From contig CALKBI010000013.1 of NCBI GenBank assembly GCA_937990185.1, positions 1 to 64,000 of the forward strand: 64,000 bases of DNA, given 5' to 3'. Shown here piece after piece: positions 19,613 through 30,113 of this stretch; the first letter of the stretch is position 1; each line of letters begins with the position of its first letter. A program made the position numbers and the translations under genes. The notes beneath the pieces are model-generated. The model was not told where the DNA came from and did not search any database. It saw nothing but the letters and a program-made list of their open reading frames with translations. This DNA is from an uncultured Neomegalonema sp. Its GTDB lineage: Bacteria; Pseudomonadota; Alphaproteobacteria; Rhodobacterales; Rhodobacteraceae.

Positions 19613-19972
19613 ATGAAGAAACTCGTCATTCTCTCGATAGTGACACTCCTTGGGGGAGCATCACACGCTTCGGCAACGGCAACCGTTACTCTTGGCGACG
19701 AAACTTACAAAATGGATTCGGTTACGTGTTCGGGAGGACCAGGTTCATTTAGCGTTCAAGCCCAAGCAAGCGGTGGTACCCGCCTCTTACAATTGGGAGC
19801 ATTTGACGGCGATGTGAAGTCGGTAGGCTTTCGTGTAGATGATACGCTGGCTCAAGTTGCGGATCAAACAGGTACGTTTGATGGAAAGACGTTCAAGTTT
19901 ACGGGTGAAGCACAAGTCTTTACTGAAAACTCTTTGAACCGGCGCACATTGAGTGTTTCAGCAACCTGCTAA
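19613..19972 (+). CDS. Small secreted protein resembling mycobacterial LpqH (19 kDa antigen) domain
   Basis: Signal peptide; VTLGDETYKMDSVTCSGGPGSFSVQAQ...LGAFDGDVKSVGFR...GTFDGKTFKFTGEAQVF...LSVSATC follows the LpqH pattern (two Cys, ending in TC). Confidence 0.55.
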   Translation: MKKLVILSIVTLLGGASHASATATVTLGDETYKMDSVTCSGGPGSFSVQAQASGGTRLLQLGAFDGDVKSVGFRVDDTLAQVADQTGTFDGKTFKFTGEAQVFTENSLNRRTLSVSATC

Positions 19973-20000
19973 TATCTTCTTTTGCAGCTACATGAACTGA

Positions 20001-20029
20001 CCGCGCCATTTTGATCTTGGCGCGTTTTT
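20001..20029 (+). terminator. Rho-independent terminator after LpqH-like gene
   Basis: CGCGCCA-ttttgatct-TGGCGCG-TTTTT. Confidence 0.8.
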
Positions 20030-20042
20030 GGAGAATCTTCAT

Positions 20043-20984
20043 ATGAAGCGCGCTGATCGTGTTTCTGCCGGCTTGATCGGCGCTTATGTCGCGGATGCGG
20101 CGGCTCTTGGTTTTCATTGGCTTTATGATCCTGAGAGGATAGCCGCATTGGCGGGCGACTCGCCCACATTTCGCGAACCTAATGCAGCAGATTTTGAAGG
20201 CTTCAGAGGCGGTTTCGTTCATCCAACGAAACGTGCGGGCGATCTGTCTCAATACGGGGTGCAGCTTCGTGTTGCGATACAGTCGATGGTGGCGACAGAT
20301 GGGCGTTTCGACGTTAAGGATTTTCAAGATCGATTTGCGGCAACCTTTGGTCCTGACGGCTCATGGGACGGCTATATCGACAAGGCGACGAAAGGAACCC
20401 TCGCGAATCTCGCGATAGATCAACGTGAGCCTTCAGGCGCTGATGATGATCAGGTTCCCGCAATTGCAAGGTTTCCTGCGATTATGGCGCAGACCAAAGT
20501 ATCTGCGGAAGAAATTGATGCAGCCATCGCGATTACCAGCGCAAATGACACTGCTGCGGCATGGGGACCAATTGCTGCGTCTCTCTTGCGCGCTGCTTAT
20601 GACGGTATGACACCACGAGAAGCAGCCGTTTCTGTGTCTTCAAAGGCAGATGGTGAAATCGGCGACGCCCTTCGTAATGCGGTTCGGACGAAAGAACGCG
20701 ATACTGTTGCTTTCGCAGAAGAAGTCGGGCGGGCATGTCCTTTGCCGCAATCAATGCCTGTAATTTTTCATATATGTGCGCGTGCGGATACGTATCGCTC
20801 TGCAATTGAACGTAATATTTTATCTGGTGGCGATAATTGTGGCCGTGGGCCTGTGCTTGGCGCTGTCTTTGGTGCTGCGCACGGTATTGAAGGCAGTGGC
20901 GTCCCACAAGAATGGATTGCTAAGGTGATAGATAACGCCGATCTGACTGCTGAGATTGCCGCACTTATGAAAAAGTCGACCTAG
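20043..20984 (+). CDS. ADP-ribosylglycohydrolase family protein
   Basis: MKRADRVSAGLIGAYVADAAALGFHWLYD; GGDNCGRGPVLGAVFGAAHG C-terminal motif. Confidence 0.85.
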   Translation: MKRADRVSAGLIGAYVADAAALGFHWLYDPERIAALAGDSPTFREPNAADFEGFRGGFVHPTKRAGDLSQYGVQLRVAIQSMVATDGRFDVKDFQDRFAATFGPDGSWDGYIDKATKGTLANLAIDQREPSGADDDQVPAIARFPAIMAQTKVSAEEIDAAIAITSANDTAAAWGPIAASLLRAAYDGMTPREAAVSVSSKADGEIGDALRNAVRTKERDTVAFAEEVGRACPLPQSMPVIFHICARADTYRSAIERNILSGGDNCGRGPVLGAVFGAAHGIEGSGVPQEWIAKVIDNADLTAEIAALMKKST

Positions 20985-21097
20985 AGGCTGTAATTGAGAC
21001 TCTTTTAGGGTGGCATCCTAAAGCTAACGGGCCTAGACATTCCGAAAATATTAGAGGCTGCGCGCGTTCTCCGTGAGCGCGAAAGGGATATCTCGGC

Positions 21098-22213
21098 ATG
21101 GACGAGTTTCTGACTTTTCTGACAATCGTGGGTCAATGCCTGCTTGTTCTCGTTTGTCTGCTGATCTCACTCGCATTTTTGCTCTATATGGACCGGAAGG
21201 TTTGGGCAGCAGTACAGCTAAGGCGTGGGCCGAATGTGGTGGGGCCTTGGGGCTTGCTGCAATCGTTTGCTGATTTCCTGAAATTTGTGATGAAGGAAAT
21301 CGTGATCCCTGCGGGTGCAGACCGTACCGTCTTTTTGCTTGCCCCGATGATCACCTTTGTTTTGGCCGTGATTGCCTGGGTCGTTATCCCGTTTTCTGAA
21401 GGCTGGGTTATCTCTGACTTGAATGTCGGAATTCTCTACCTCTTCGCGATTTCATCGCTGGGTGTTTACGGGGTTATTATGGGCGGATGGGCCGCCAACT
21501 CGAAATACCCGTTTCTTGGCGGTTTGCGCTCTGCCGCGCAGATGGTCAGCTATGAAGTCTCCATCGGCTTTGTCATTGTAACTGTGCTGTTGATGGTTGG
21601 TTCATTGAACCTCAGCGACATCGTACTTGCACAATCAAGCGATTGGGGGCTGGTTGGCTGGTACTTCTGGAAGCAGCCAGTGATGTTTGTGGTGTTCTTT
21701 ATCTCGGCATTGGCTGAGACAAACCGTCCGCCGTTTGATTTGCCGGAGGCTGAGTCTGAACTCGTTGCCGGTTATCAGGTTGAATATTCCTCGACGCCGT
21801 ACCTGCTGTTTATGATCGGCGAGTACATGAACATCGTTATGATGTGTGCTCTGACGACAATCTTGTTCTTTGGTGGTTGGTTGTCTCCTATTCCCGGTCT
21901 GCCTGATGGCGCTCTTTGGTTTATCCTGAAGATCATATTCTTCTTCTTCCTGTTCTCTATGGTGAAAGCCATTGTTCCAAGATACCGCTACGACCAGTTG
22001 ATGCGGATCGGATGGAAGGTCTTCCTGCCGCTCTCACTGGCTTTCGTGGTGATCACTGCCGGTGTCATGAAGGGCTTTGACATTGATCCTTGGACAATGA
22101 CTGAAGAGGCACATGAAATGGGACGCGGAGTTGGTTTACCGCCTGAGCTAGACCTAGAGCCGGTCGTTGAGCCTGAAAAAATTGAAGCGGTTCTGCCGTC
22201 GGAGGCAAGCTGA
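21098..22213 (+). CDS. nuoH: NADH-quinone oxidoreductase subunit H
   Basis: 371 aa; [53 protein letters not shown]. Confidence 0.97.
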   Translation: MDEFLTFLTIVGQCLLVLVCLLISLAFLLYMDRKVWAAVQLRRGPNVVGPWGLLQSFADFLKFVMKEIVIPAGADRTVFLLAPMITFVLAVIAWVVIPFSEGWVISDLNVGILYLFAISSLGVYGVIMGGWAANSKYPFLGGLRSAAQMVSYEVSIGFVIVTVLLMVGSLNLSDIVLAQSSDWGLVGWYFWKQPVMFVVFFISALAETNRPPFDLPEAESELVAGYQVEYSSTPYLLFMIGEYMNIVMMCALTTILFFGGWLSPIPGLPDGALWFILKIIFFFFLFSMVKAIVPRYRYDQLMRIGWKVFLPLSLAFVVITAGVMKGFDIDPWTMTEEAHEMGRGVGLPPELDLEPVVEPEKIEAVLPSEAS

Positions 22214-22704
22214 TGGGTATCCCTCTTGATAAAGCTGCTCGTTACTTCCTGCTCGCAGACTTTTTTGCGGGCTTTAAGATCGGGATGCGGTATTTCTTCA
22301 AGCCAAAGGCGACGATCAACTATCCGTTCGAGAAAGGCCCGCTGTCTCCGCGTTTTCGGGGTGAACATGCGCTGCGTCGCTATCCGAACGGCGAGGAACG
22401 CTGCATCGCGTGTAAGCTTTGCGAGGCAATTTGCCCAGCGCAGGCCATCCATATTGATGCGGAACCACGCGACGATGGCTCGCGGCGCACCACCCGTTAT
22501 GACATCGACATGACGAAGTGCATCTATTGCGGCTTTTGTCAGGAAGCTTGTCCGGTCGATGCTATTGTTGAAGGCCCGAACTTCGAATTTGCGACCGAAA
22601 CCCGCGAAGAACTCTTCTACGACAAGACGAAACTTCTCGAAAATGGCGACCGATGGGAGCGTGAGATCGCACGTAACCTCGAATTAGACGCTCCGTACAG
22701 GTGA
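22213..22704 (+). CDS. nuoI: NADH-quinone oxidoreductase subunit I
   Basis: [16 protein letters not shown] and [16 protein letters not shown] ferredoxin motifs. Confidence 0.97.
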   Translation: MGIPLDKAARYFLLADFFAGFKIGMRYFFKPKATINYPFEKGPLSPRFRGEHALRRYPNGEERCIACKLCEAICPAQAIHIDAEPRDDGSRRTTRYDIDMTKCIYCGFCQEACPVDAIVEGPNFEFATETREELFYDKTKLLENGDRWEREIARNLELDAPYR

Positions 22705-22711
22705 GGTTCAA

Positions 22712-23311
22712 ATGATCCAAGTCCTCGCATTTTATCTTTTTGCCGTCACTGCTGTCATTGCAGGTGTCATGGTCGTATTCTCGCGAAACCCGGTTCATTC
22801 TGTGTTGTGGTTGATCTTCGCATTCTTCTCGTCCGCAGGTCTCTTTGTCATGATGGGCGCTGAGTTCCTCGCGATGCTGCTGATGATCGTCTATGTCGGT
22901 GCGGTCGCGGTGCTGTTCCTGTTTGTCGTCATGATGCTTGATGTGGACTTTGCAGAACTGCGGGGCAGGGTGGCGGAATACCTGCCAATCGGTTTGGCGA
23001 TTGGCTTGGTTATGTTGATGCAGCTCAGTTTCGGGTTCCTTGCTTGGCAAGACGTCGATGCGGCGCGACCAGCGGAGACGATGGCGCGTGGTGTTGGAAA
23101 CGCGCATCAGCTTGGTGAAGTCATCTACACGAAATATGTCTACGCGTTTCAGGCCAGCGGCTTGATCCTGCTCGTCGCTATGATCGGCGCGATTGTCCTG
23201 ACACTGCGCCATCGTGAAGGTGTGAAAAAGCAAAGCGTCATGTCACAGCTTTACCGTGATCCGAAAGAAGCCGTTGTCATGCGTGATGTGAAACCGGGAG
23301 GGAGCCTCTAA
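22712..23311 (+). CDS. nuoJ: NADH-quinone oxidoreductase subunit J
   Basis: [52 protein letters not shown]. Confidence 0.96.
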   Translation: MIQVLAFYLFAVTAVIAGVMVVFSRNPVHSVLWLIFAFFSSAGLFVMMGAEFLAMLLMIVYVGAVAVLFLFVVMMLDVDFAELRGRVAEYLPIGLAIGLVMLMQLSFGFLAWQDVDAARPAETMARGVGNAHQLGEVIYTKYVYAFQASGLILLVAMIGAIVLTLRHREGVKKQSVMSQLYRDPKEAVVMRDVKPGGSL

Positions 23312-23617
23312 ATGATTGGTCTCACCCATTACCTTGGCGTTGCCGCGATGCTCTTCGTGATTGGCGTTTTTGGTATCTTTCTCAACCGCAAAAATATCAT
23401 CATCATCCTGATGTCGATTGAGCTGATGCTCCTCGCGGTCAATATCAACTTTGTCGCCTTTTCGACGCATCTTGGCGATATTGGCGGTCAGGTCTTTACG
23501 TTATTCGTTCTTACCGTTGCTGCGGCGGAAGCCGCCATCGGCCTTGCCATTCTCGTCTGTTTCCATCGCAATCGGGGTACGATTGCGGTCGAAGACGTCA
23601 ACATGATGAAGGGCTGA
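23312..23617 (+). CDS. nuoK: NADH-quinone oxidoreductase subunit K
   Basis: 101 aa; [37 protein letters not shown]. Confidence 0.97.
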   Translation: MIGLTHYLGVAAMLFVIGVFGIFLNRKNIIIILMSIELMLLAVNINFVAFSTHLGDIGGQVFTLFVLTVAAAEAAIGLAILVCFHRNRGTIAVEDVNMMKG

Positions 23618-23623
23618 TCTCGC

Positions 23624-25543
23624 ATGGTTTCCGCGATTGTCCTCATGCCGCTGCTCGGATGTTTGCTGGCGGGTCTTTTTGCTAAATCGCTCGGCGAGCG
23701 TATGGCACAGCTTATCCCGACAGGGCTGTTGATCGCGTCGGCAATCCTGAGCTGGATTGTCTTTGCGAATGGTAACACCGCTGATCCCGAGATTATAACG
23801 TGGTTTACGTGGTTCAGTTCGGGTGGCTTAGAAGTCGTCTGGTCTTTGCGCGTGGATACGTTGACGCGCGTGATGCTGGTGGTCGTGACGTCTGTTTCGG
23901 CTCTCGTGCATGTCTATTCGATGGGCTACATGGAGCATGATCCGTCGAAGCCCCGCTTCTTTAGCTATCTCAGCCTCTTTACCTTTGCGATGTTGATGCT
24001 GGTGACGTCGGACAACTTCGTTCAGATGTTCTTCGGTTGGGAAGGTGTTGGCGTTGCGTCTTATCTGTTGATTGGTTTCTGGCATCACAAAGACAGCGCC
24101 AATGAAGCGGCTATGAAAGCCTTCATCGTCAACCGGGTTGGTGATTTTGGTTTCGCGCTAGGTATCTTCGGTATCTTTGCTGTGTTTGGCTCGCTGAGCT
24201 TTGACACGGTATTCGAAGCACTCCCTGCGATGGCCGGTTCTACTTTCATGTTCCTCGGTTGGGAAATGGACATTCTCAACACACTCGGGATGTTGTTGTT
24301 CATCGGCGCGATGGGCAAGTCTGCACAGTTCTTGTTGCACACATGGCTTCCCGACGCGATGGAAGGCCCAACGCCTGTATCCGCACTGATCCATGCCGCG
24401 ACGATGGTGACGGCTGGTGTCTTCCTCGTTTGCCGCATGTCGCCGCTCTACGAATTGGCGGATGGAGCGAGTACCTTCATTACCTATATCGGCGCGTTCA
24501 CAGCGTTCTTCGCGGCGACGGTAGGGTTGGTTCAGAACGACATTAAGCGGATTGTTGCCTACTCAACCTGTTCGCAGCTTGGCTATATGTTCTTCGCAGC
24601 GGGCGTCGGCGCTTACGAAGCCGCGATGTTCCACCTCTTCACGCACGCTTTCTTCAAGGCTCTGTTGTTCCTTGGTTGTGGTTCAGTCATTCACGCGCTG
24701 CATGATGAGCAGGACATCCGTAAGATGGGTGGCATGTGGAGCATTATTCCGCTGACTTATTTGTTGATGGTCGTCGGGACGATGGCGCTGACGGGTGTTC
24801 CGCCGTTCGCGGGATATTTCTCAAAAGACATGGTGATTGAAGCTGCTCATGCCGCCCATACGAATGCCGGTCTGTTTGCATTCTGGGTCGGTGTCATTGT
24901 TGCGATGATGACCGCGTTCTATTCGTGGCGCTTGATTTTCCTCGTGTTCCACGGCGAGCGCAACAACACGCCTGAGGTTTACAAAGCGGCGCATGAAAGC
25001 CCGAAGATTATGCTGATCCCGATGGGCATCTTGTTCATCGGTTCAATCCTTGCCGGTATTTTCTTCAACTACATCTTTATCGGTGACGGCGCGCATGACT
25101 TCTGGGGCAATTCTATCGCCGGTGGTCAGCATATCATCCATGAAGCTCATCACTCGCCGACTTGGGTGAAGAAAGCACCGTTCTTCGCTATGCTCATTGG
25201 CTTTGGTCTGGCGCTTTGGATTTACATCGCGCGTCCCGGTATGGCGGATAAAATTCGTGAGGGTGCGGGCGTTGCTTACGACTTCCTGCTCAATAAGTGG
25301 TACATGGACGAGCTGTATAACTGGATCTTCGTCAAGCCCGCGATGTGGGTCGGTCGCTTCTTCTGGAAGAAGGGCGATGGAGCCACGATTGACGGAGCGA
25401 TCAATGGCTTATCAATGGGCGTGATCCCGACTTTGACGGGCTTCTATGGACGCCTGCAAAGTGGCTATGTCTTCCATTACGCGCTTGCGATGATTGGTGG
25501 TGTCGCCTTGATCATCGCTGTCGCTTCGACGGGAGGGCATTAA
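23624..25543 (+). CDS. nuoL: NADH-quinone oxidoreductase subunit L
   Basis: 639 aa; [44 protein letters not shown]. Confidence 0.97.
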   Translation: MVSAIVLMPLLGCLLAGLFAKSLGERMAQLIPTGLLIASAILSWIVFANGNTADPEIITWFTWFSSGGLEVVWSLRVDTLTRVMLVVVTSVSALVHVYSMGYMEHDPSKPRFFSYLSLFTFAMLMLVTSDNFVQMFFGWEGVGVASYLLIGFWHHKDSANEAAMKAFIVNRVGDFGFALGIFGIFAVFGSLSFDTVFEALPAMAGSTFMFLGWEMDILNTLGMLLFIGAMGKSAQFLLHTWLPDAMEGPTPVSALIHAATMVTAGVFLVCRMSPLYELADGASTFITYIGAFTAFFAATVGLVQNDIKRIVAYSTCSQLGYMFFAAGVGAYEAAMFHLFTHAFFKALLFLGCGSVIHALHDEQDIRKMGGMWSIIPLTYLLMVVGTMALTGVPPFAGYFSKDMVIEAAHAAHTNAGLFAFWVGVIVAMMTAFYSWRLIFLVFHGERNNTPEVYKAAHESPKIMLIPMGILFIGSILAGIFFNYIFIGDGAHDFWGNSIAGGQHIIHEAHHSPTWVKKAPFFAMLIGFGLALWIYIARPGMADKIREGAGVAYDFLLNKWYMDELYNWIFVKPAMWVGRFFWKKGDGATIDGAINGLSMGVIPTLTGFYGRLQSGYVFHYALAMIGGVALIIAVASTGGH

Positions 25544-25544
25544 G

Positions 25545-27119
25545 ATGACGGATGAAAGTTTCCTCTTAAATCTTGTTCTCTGGTTGCCTGCGGTTTGGGG
25601 CTTGGTGTTGCTCTTCATGCGCGGCGACGATGAGCCAGAGCGCAAACTGGCAAGGCGCATGTCCCTTGGCATGACGGCTTTCGTCTTTGTCCTGTCAGTT
25701 ATTGTCTTCATGGGCTTTGACTCAGATACGGCAGACTTCCAGTACGTGACAGAAGTGCCGTGGCTCGGCCCGATGGAATATAAGATCGGCGTAGACGGGA
25801 TATCGATCCTGTTCGTGATGCTGACGACGATGATTATGCCGCTTGTGATCCTTGCGAGCTGGAAAGTCGAAAAGCGGGTTCGTGAGTATTTCGCAGCGTT
25901 TCTTATTCTTGAGACGCTGATGATCGGCGTGTTCGTGTCGCTCGATCTGTTCCTGTTCTACCTGTTCTTTGAAGCGGGCCTCATTCCTATGTTCCTGATT
26001 ATCGGAATTTGGGGCGGACAGCGGCGCATCTACGCCAGCTTTAAATTCTTCCTATATACGTTACTCGGCTCCGTATTGATGCTGATTGCGATGCTCTGGC
26101 TCGTGATTGAGGCTGGTACGTCCGATATCGTCGACCTGCTGAATTATACCGTCGCATCGGAACCGATAACGGTGCTTGGGTTTGATATTGCCGGCGGTGC
26201 TCAGACGCTTTGTTGGTTAGCGTTCTTTTCCAGCTTTGCCGTCAAAATGCCGATGTGGCCGGTTCATACATGGTTGCCTGACGCACACGTTGAAGCCCCG
26301 ACAGCCGGTTCAGTGGTTCTCGCTGCAATCCTCCTAAAGCTCGGCGGTTACGGCTTTATCCGCTTTAACTTGCCGATGTTTCCGATTGCATCGCATCACT
26401 TAGCGGATTTCGTTTTCTTCCTCAGCGTTGTGGCGATCATCTACACCTCGCTTGTTGCGTTGATGCAAGAAGACATCAAAAAGCTGATTGCATATTCATC
26501 TGTCGCGCATATGGGCTTTGTGACAATGGGGATTTTTGCTGCGAACCAACAAGGTGTTGACGGCGCGATCTTCCAGATGATCTCGCACGGCTTTATCTCT
26601 GGCGCGTTGTTCCTATGCGTTGGTGTTATCTATGATCGGATGCACACGCGAGAGATCAAATTCTATGGAGGTTTGGTCACGCGAATGCCGGTATTTGCTG
26701 CGATCTTCCTGTTATTCACGATGGGCAATGTCGGACTGCCAGGGACAAGCGGTTTCGTTGGTGAGTTCCTGACGATGATGGGTGCGTTTAAGGCGAATAC
26801 ATATGCAGCCTTCTTTGCTGCTACCGGCGTTATCCTGTCCGCAGGGTATGCGCTTTGGCTTTATCGCCGTGTCGTGTTTGGAACCATCGAAAACCCGGCA
26901 TTGGAGAACATTGAAGATATGTCGAAGCGCGAAATTGGGATTATGATCCCGTTGATCGCTGCGACCTTGTTCTTTGGTATTTATGCAAATGCTGCAATCG
27001 ACGTGTTTAGCCCGTCAGTTGAGAATTTGCTGGATGGGTATTACGCCGCAGTCGGTACACCTGAATCGATTGTGATTGCAGCAGGCGAGGGCGCTCCCGC
27101 TCCCGCAAGCAGCCACTAG
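25545..27119 (+). CDS. nuoM: NADH-quinone oxidoreductase subunit M
   Basis: 524 aa; [49 protein letters not shown]. Confidence 0.97.
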   Translation: MTDESFLLNLVLWLPAVWGLVLLFMRGDDEPERKLARRMSLGMTAFVFVLSVIVFMGFDSDTADFQYVTEVPWLGPMEYKIGVDGISILFVMLTTMIMPLVILASWKVEKRVREYFAAFLILETLMIGVFVSLDLFLFYLFFEAGLIPMFLIIGIWGGQRRIYASFKFFLYTLLGSVLMLIAMLWLVIEAGTSDIVDLLNYTVASEPITVLGFDIAGGAQTLCWLAFFSSFAVKMPMWPVHTWLPDAHVEAPTAGSVVLAAILLKLGGYGFIRFNLPMFPIASHHLADFVFFLSVVAIIYTSLVALMQEDIKKLIAYSSVAHMGFVTMGIFAANQQGVDGAIFQMISHGFISGALFLCVGVIYDRMHTREIKFYGGLVTRMPVFAAIFLLFTMGNVGLPGTSGFVGEFLTMMGAFKANTYAAFFAATGVILSAGYALWLYRRVVFGTIENPALENIEDMSKREIGIMIPLIAATLFFGIYANAAIDVFSPSVENLLDGYYAAVGTPESIVIAAGEGAPAPASSH

Positions 27120-27132
27120 GGGCGCGAGAGAT

Positions 27133-28572
27133 ATGGAAACACTTAATCTTCTCGCCGCTGGACCAGAGCTGATCCTAGCTGCCGGAGCCATCATCTTACT
27201 AATGTTTGGCGTGTTCACGAAGGGTGAGGGCGCAGCTGTAACAACGCTTTGGCTTGCAGTTGGGGTGCTCGTTATCGCCGGCGTTTTTGCCTATGCGCAA
27301 CCGGGCGATACGGAATACGCCTTCGGAGGTGTTTTCGTTTCGGACGGCGTGTCGCGCTTTGCCAATGTATTCATGTTCTTTGGGTCGGCGGTCGTATTGA
27401 TCCTGTCCCGTGACTACATGATCCGCGCAAAATCAATGTTATTCGAATTTCCGGTGCTGGTTCTCTTCGCCGTTCTGGGTATGGCGATGATGGTATCATC
27501 GGCTGATCTCATATCGCTTTATGTCGGTCTCGAGCTGCAATCTCTCTCGCTCTATGTCTTGGCTGCTTTCCGCCGAGACTCGACGCGCTCCACTGAGGCC
27601 GGGCTAAAATATTTTGTGCTTGGTGCGTTGTCCTCCGGCTTGTTGTTATACGGCTCATCCTTTGTTTACGGATATGCTGGCTCAACAGAATTTGTCGCCA
27701 TTGCAGAGCGTCTGAAAGATGGCGATGCAGGTGTTGGGTTCCTTATTGGTCTCGCGCTGGTAATTGCGGGTCTTGCGTTCAAGATTTCCGCTGCGCCTTT
27801 CCATATGTGGACGCCAGACGTTTACGAGGGCGCGCCAACGCCGATCACAGCATTCTTCGCAACCGTGCCAAAAGTTGCTGCGGCGGTTCTCCTGGTTCGT
27901 GTTCTTTATGGAGCCTTTGGCGAGGTTGCGGATCACTGGTGGCAAATCATTTGGTTCCTATCAGCGGCTTCGATGCTGGTGGGCGGCGTTGCGGCCATTG
28001 GCCAAACCGACATTAAGCGACTGATGGCTTACTCCTCGATTGGTCATATGGGCTTTGCAATGCTAGGCCTTGCAGCGGGTACGGCGAAAGGGGCTGAGAG
28101 CGTCTTGATCTATCTCGCGATCTATCTGGTCATGAATATCGGAGTATTTGCATTTATCCTGTCCATGCGCCGTGATGGTGTGCAGGTGACAAAAATAGAT
28201 GATCTCGCAGGCCTATGGAAAGCGGATGGCCTTTCCACCTTCTGTCTTGGCGTTTTGATGTTTTCGTTAGCGGGTATTCCGCCACTGGCTGGCTTTTGGG
28301 CGAAGTTTTACGTCTTTCAGGCGGCGGTTGATGCGGGTTTGATTTGGTTGTTGATCGTCGCTGTCGCAGGCACGGTGATCGCTTGTTTTTACTATCTTCG
28401 CATCGTCAAAATTATGGTCTTTGATGACCCGGCGGATGCGTTCGATGGCCCGATGCTGATCGAAAATCGCTTGGCTCTTTTTGGGTCAGCAGTCCTAGTG
28501 TTCGTGTTTGTTGTTGGCGGTCTTGGCGTTCCTGAAATGGCGGCAGAAGCGGCCTCCGTCTTTGCCAAGTGA
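27133..28572 (+). CDS. nuoN: NADH-quinone oxidoreductase subunit N
   Basis: METLNLLAAGPELILAAGAIILLM; LELQSLSLYVLAAFRRDS, HMWTPDVYEGAPTPITAFFATVPKVAA. Confidence 0.96.
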   Translation: METLNLLAAGPELILAAGAIILLMFGVFTKGEGAAVTTLWLAVGVLVIAGVFAYAQPGDTEYAFGGVFVSDGVSRFANVFMFFGSAVVLILSRDYMIRAKSMLFEFPVLVLFAVLGMAMMVSSADLISLYVGLELQSLSLYVLAAFRRDSTRSTEAGLKYFVLGALSSGLLLYGSSFVYGYAGSTEFVAIAERLKDGDAGVGFLIGLALVIAGLAFKISAAPFHMWTPDVYEGAPTPITAFFATVPKVAAAVLLVRVLYGAFGEVADHWWQIIWFLSAASMLVGGVAAIGQTDIKRLMAYSSIGHMGFAMLGLAAGTAKGAESVLIYLAIYLVMNIGVFAFILSMRRDGVQVTKIDDLAGLWKADGLSTFCLGVLMFSLAGIPPLAGFWAKFYVFQAAVDAGLIWLLIVAVAGTVIACFYYLRIVKIMVFDDPADAFDGPMLIENRLALFGSAVLVFVFVVGGLGVPEMAAEAASVFAK

Positions 28573-29309
28573 TTGAGAACGCAGTTTTGCCGAAGGTTGA
28601 GACACTCACAACCATCGACAGTACAAATGCCGAAGCGAAACGACGTGCGGGTTCAGGCCAACGTGGTCCGATCTGGTTACGCGCAGAAACGCAGACTGCC
28701 GGAATAGGGCGCAGCGGGCGGTCTTGGTATTCGCCTAAAGGCAATCTTTATGCGACTTTTCTGACTCCGTTTGCCGGAGAGATTCGGGATGCTGCTCTCA
28801 TGTCATTTGTCGCGTGTCTTGCGGTTGCCGAGACGCTTGATGGTTATATAGGATCAGAGGGCGCGAACCGTGTCACGTTGAAATGGCCCAATGATGCCTT
28901 GCTTGATGGTAAGAAGGTCGCCGGTGTCCTGTTAGAAGCAGGAGGAGAGCAAGACGCGCGCTGGCTAGCAGTTGGTATTGGCATCAATCTCACCGATAAA
29001 CCTGCTGACGCCCGCTGGCCGCCAATTGCGCTTGGGGAAGTGACCACTGTGCCTGCCGCTGCTGATGTTTTGACATCACTAGCGCAAAATTTTGATCAAT
29101 TACAATCGCGCTTTGAAACCGAAGGCTTTAAGCCTATCCGTAATGCTTGGCTCGCGCGCGCTGATCGCCTAGGTGAGCGGATTGAAGCGCGTCTTGCTAA
29201 GGATATACTTACAGGGATTTTTAAAGGCATCACAGAAGACGGCGCACTTTTGTTGGCGACGGATGATGGGGATAAACACGTTACCGCTGCCGATATTCAT
29301 TTTCCGTGA
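28569..29309 (+). CDS. birA: Biotin--[acetyl-CoA-carboxylase] ligase
   Basis: IDSTNAEAKR, AETQTAGIGRSGRSWYSPKGNLYATFL, LKWPNDALLDGKKVAGVLLE; GTG start overlapping nuoN stop. Confidence 0.93.
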   Translation: MIENAVLPKVETLTTIDSTNAEAKRRAGSGQRGPIWLRAETQTAGIGRSGRSWYSPKGNLYATFLTPFAGEIRDAALMSFVACLAVAETLDGYIGSEGANRVTLKWPNDALLDGKKVAGVLLEAGGEQDARWLAVGIGINLTDKPADARWPPIALGEVTTVPAAADVLTSLAQNFDQLQSRFETEGFKPIRNAWLARADRLGERIEARLAKDILTGIFKGITEDGALLLATDDGDKHVTAADIHFP

Positions 29310-29324
29310 TAGCGAGGTCTGAAC

Positions 29325-30113
29325 ATGTTGTTGGCCATTGACGTTGGTAACACCAACACCGTCTTCGCTCTTTATAAAGGGTCAGACCCTGTTGCTGACT
29401 GGCGTATTGCAACGGATACAAGACGCACGGCGGATGAGTATTTTGTTTGGCTGAATCACCTTATGACCCTCAACGATGTTGGGGCGGAGATGATCAAAGA
29501 CGTGATTATCGCCACGGTCGCCCCGCAAACCTTGTTTAATTTGAAAACCTTAGGGCGAAAGTACTTCAACTCTGAACCGCTAGTCGTCGGGGAAGAGGGA
29601 TGCGATGTTGGCATGGAAATCCGCCTCACACGCCCGTCAGAAATTGGGGCGGATCGGGTCGTGAATGCAAGGGCGGCTTTGACGCAATACGGCCCCAACC
29701 TCATCATCGTTGATTTTGGAACGGCGACGACATTCGATGTTGTTGATGCAAGTGGTGCTTATGCTGGGGGTGTCATCGCGCCGGGCGTCAATCTGTCGCT
29801 GGCGGCATTGGAAAAGGCGGCGGCAAAGCTTCCCCGTGTTGCTGTAGACCGACCCGAACAGGTTATCGGAACAGATACGATCACTGCAATGCAGTCAGGT
29901 GTGTACTATGGCTACATCGGGCTGATAGAGGGTGTATGCCAGCGCATCATTGCAGAGCATGGCCAGGATATGAGAGTGATCGCCACCGGCGGACTTTCCC
30001 CGCTTTTCGCGGCGGGTACGGACAGTATTGACGATGTAGACGACAGCTTGACCATGCGTGGTCTGGTTGAAATTCACGCTTTGAATCGCGGCAATGGCCG
30101 CTTGGAGACTTGA
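29325..30113 (+). CDS. coaX: Type III pantothenate kinase
   Basis: MLLAIDVGNTNTVFALY, IGADRVVNARAA, DFGTATTFDVV. Confidence 0.95.
   Translation: MLLAIDVGNTNTVFALYKGSDPVADWRIATDTRRTADEYFVWLNHLMTLNDVGAEMIKDVIIATVAPQTLFNLKTLGRKYFNSEPLVVGEEGCDVGMEIRLTRPSEIGADRVVNARAALTQYGPNLIIVDFGTATTFDVVDASGAYAGGVIAPGVNLSLAALEKAAAKLPRVAVDRPEQVIGTDTITAMQSGVYYGYIGLIEGVCQRIIAEHGQDMRVIATGGLSPLFAAGTDSIDDVDDSLTMRGLVEIHALNRGNGRLET

Noticed and set aside
22562-23233. 223-aa minus-strand ORF antisense to nuoI/nuoJ
   Set aside because: nuoI/nuoJ are unambiguous; the antisense ORF is His/Asp/Gln-rich low-complexity shadow.
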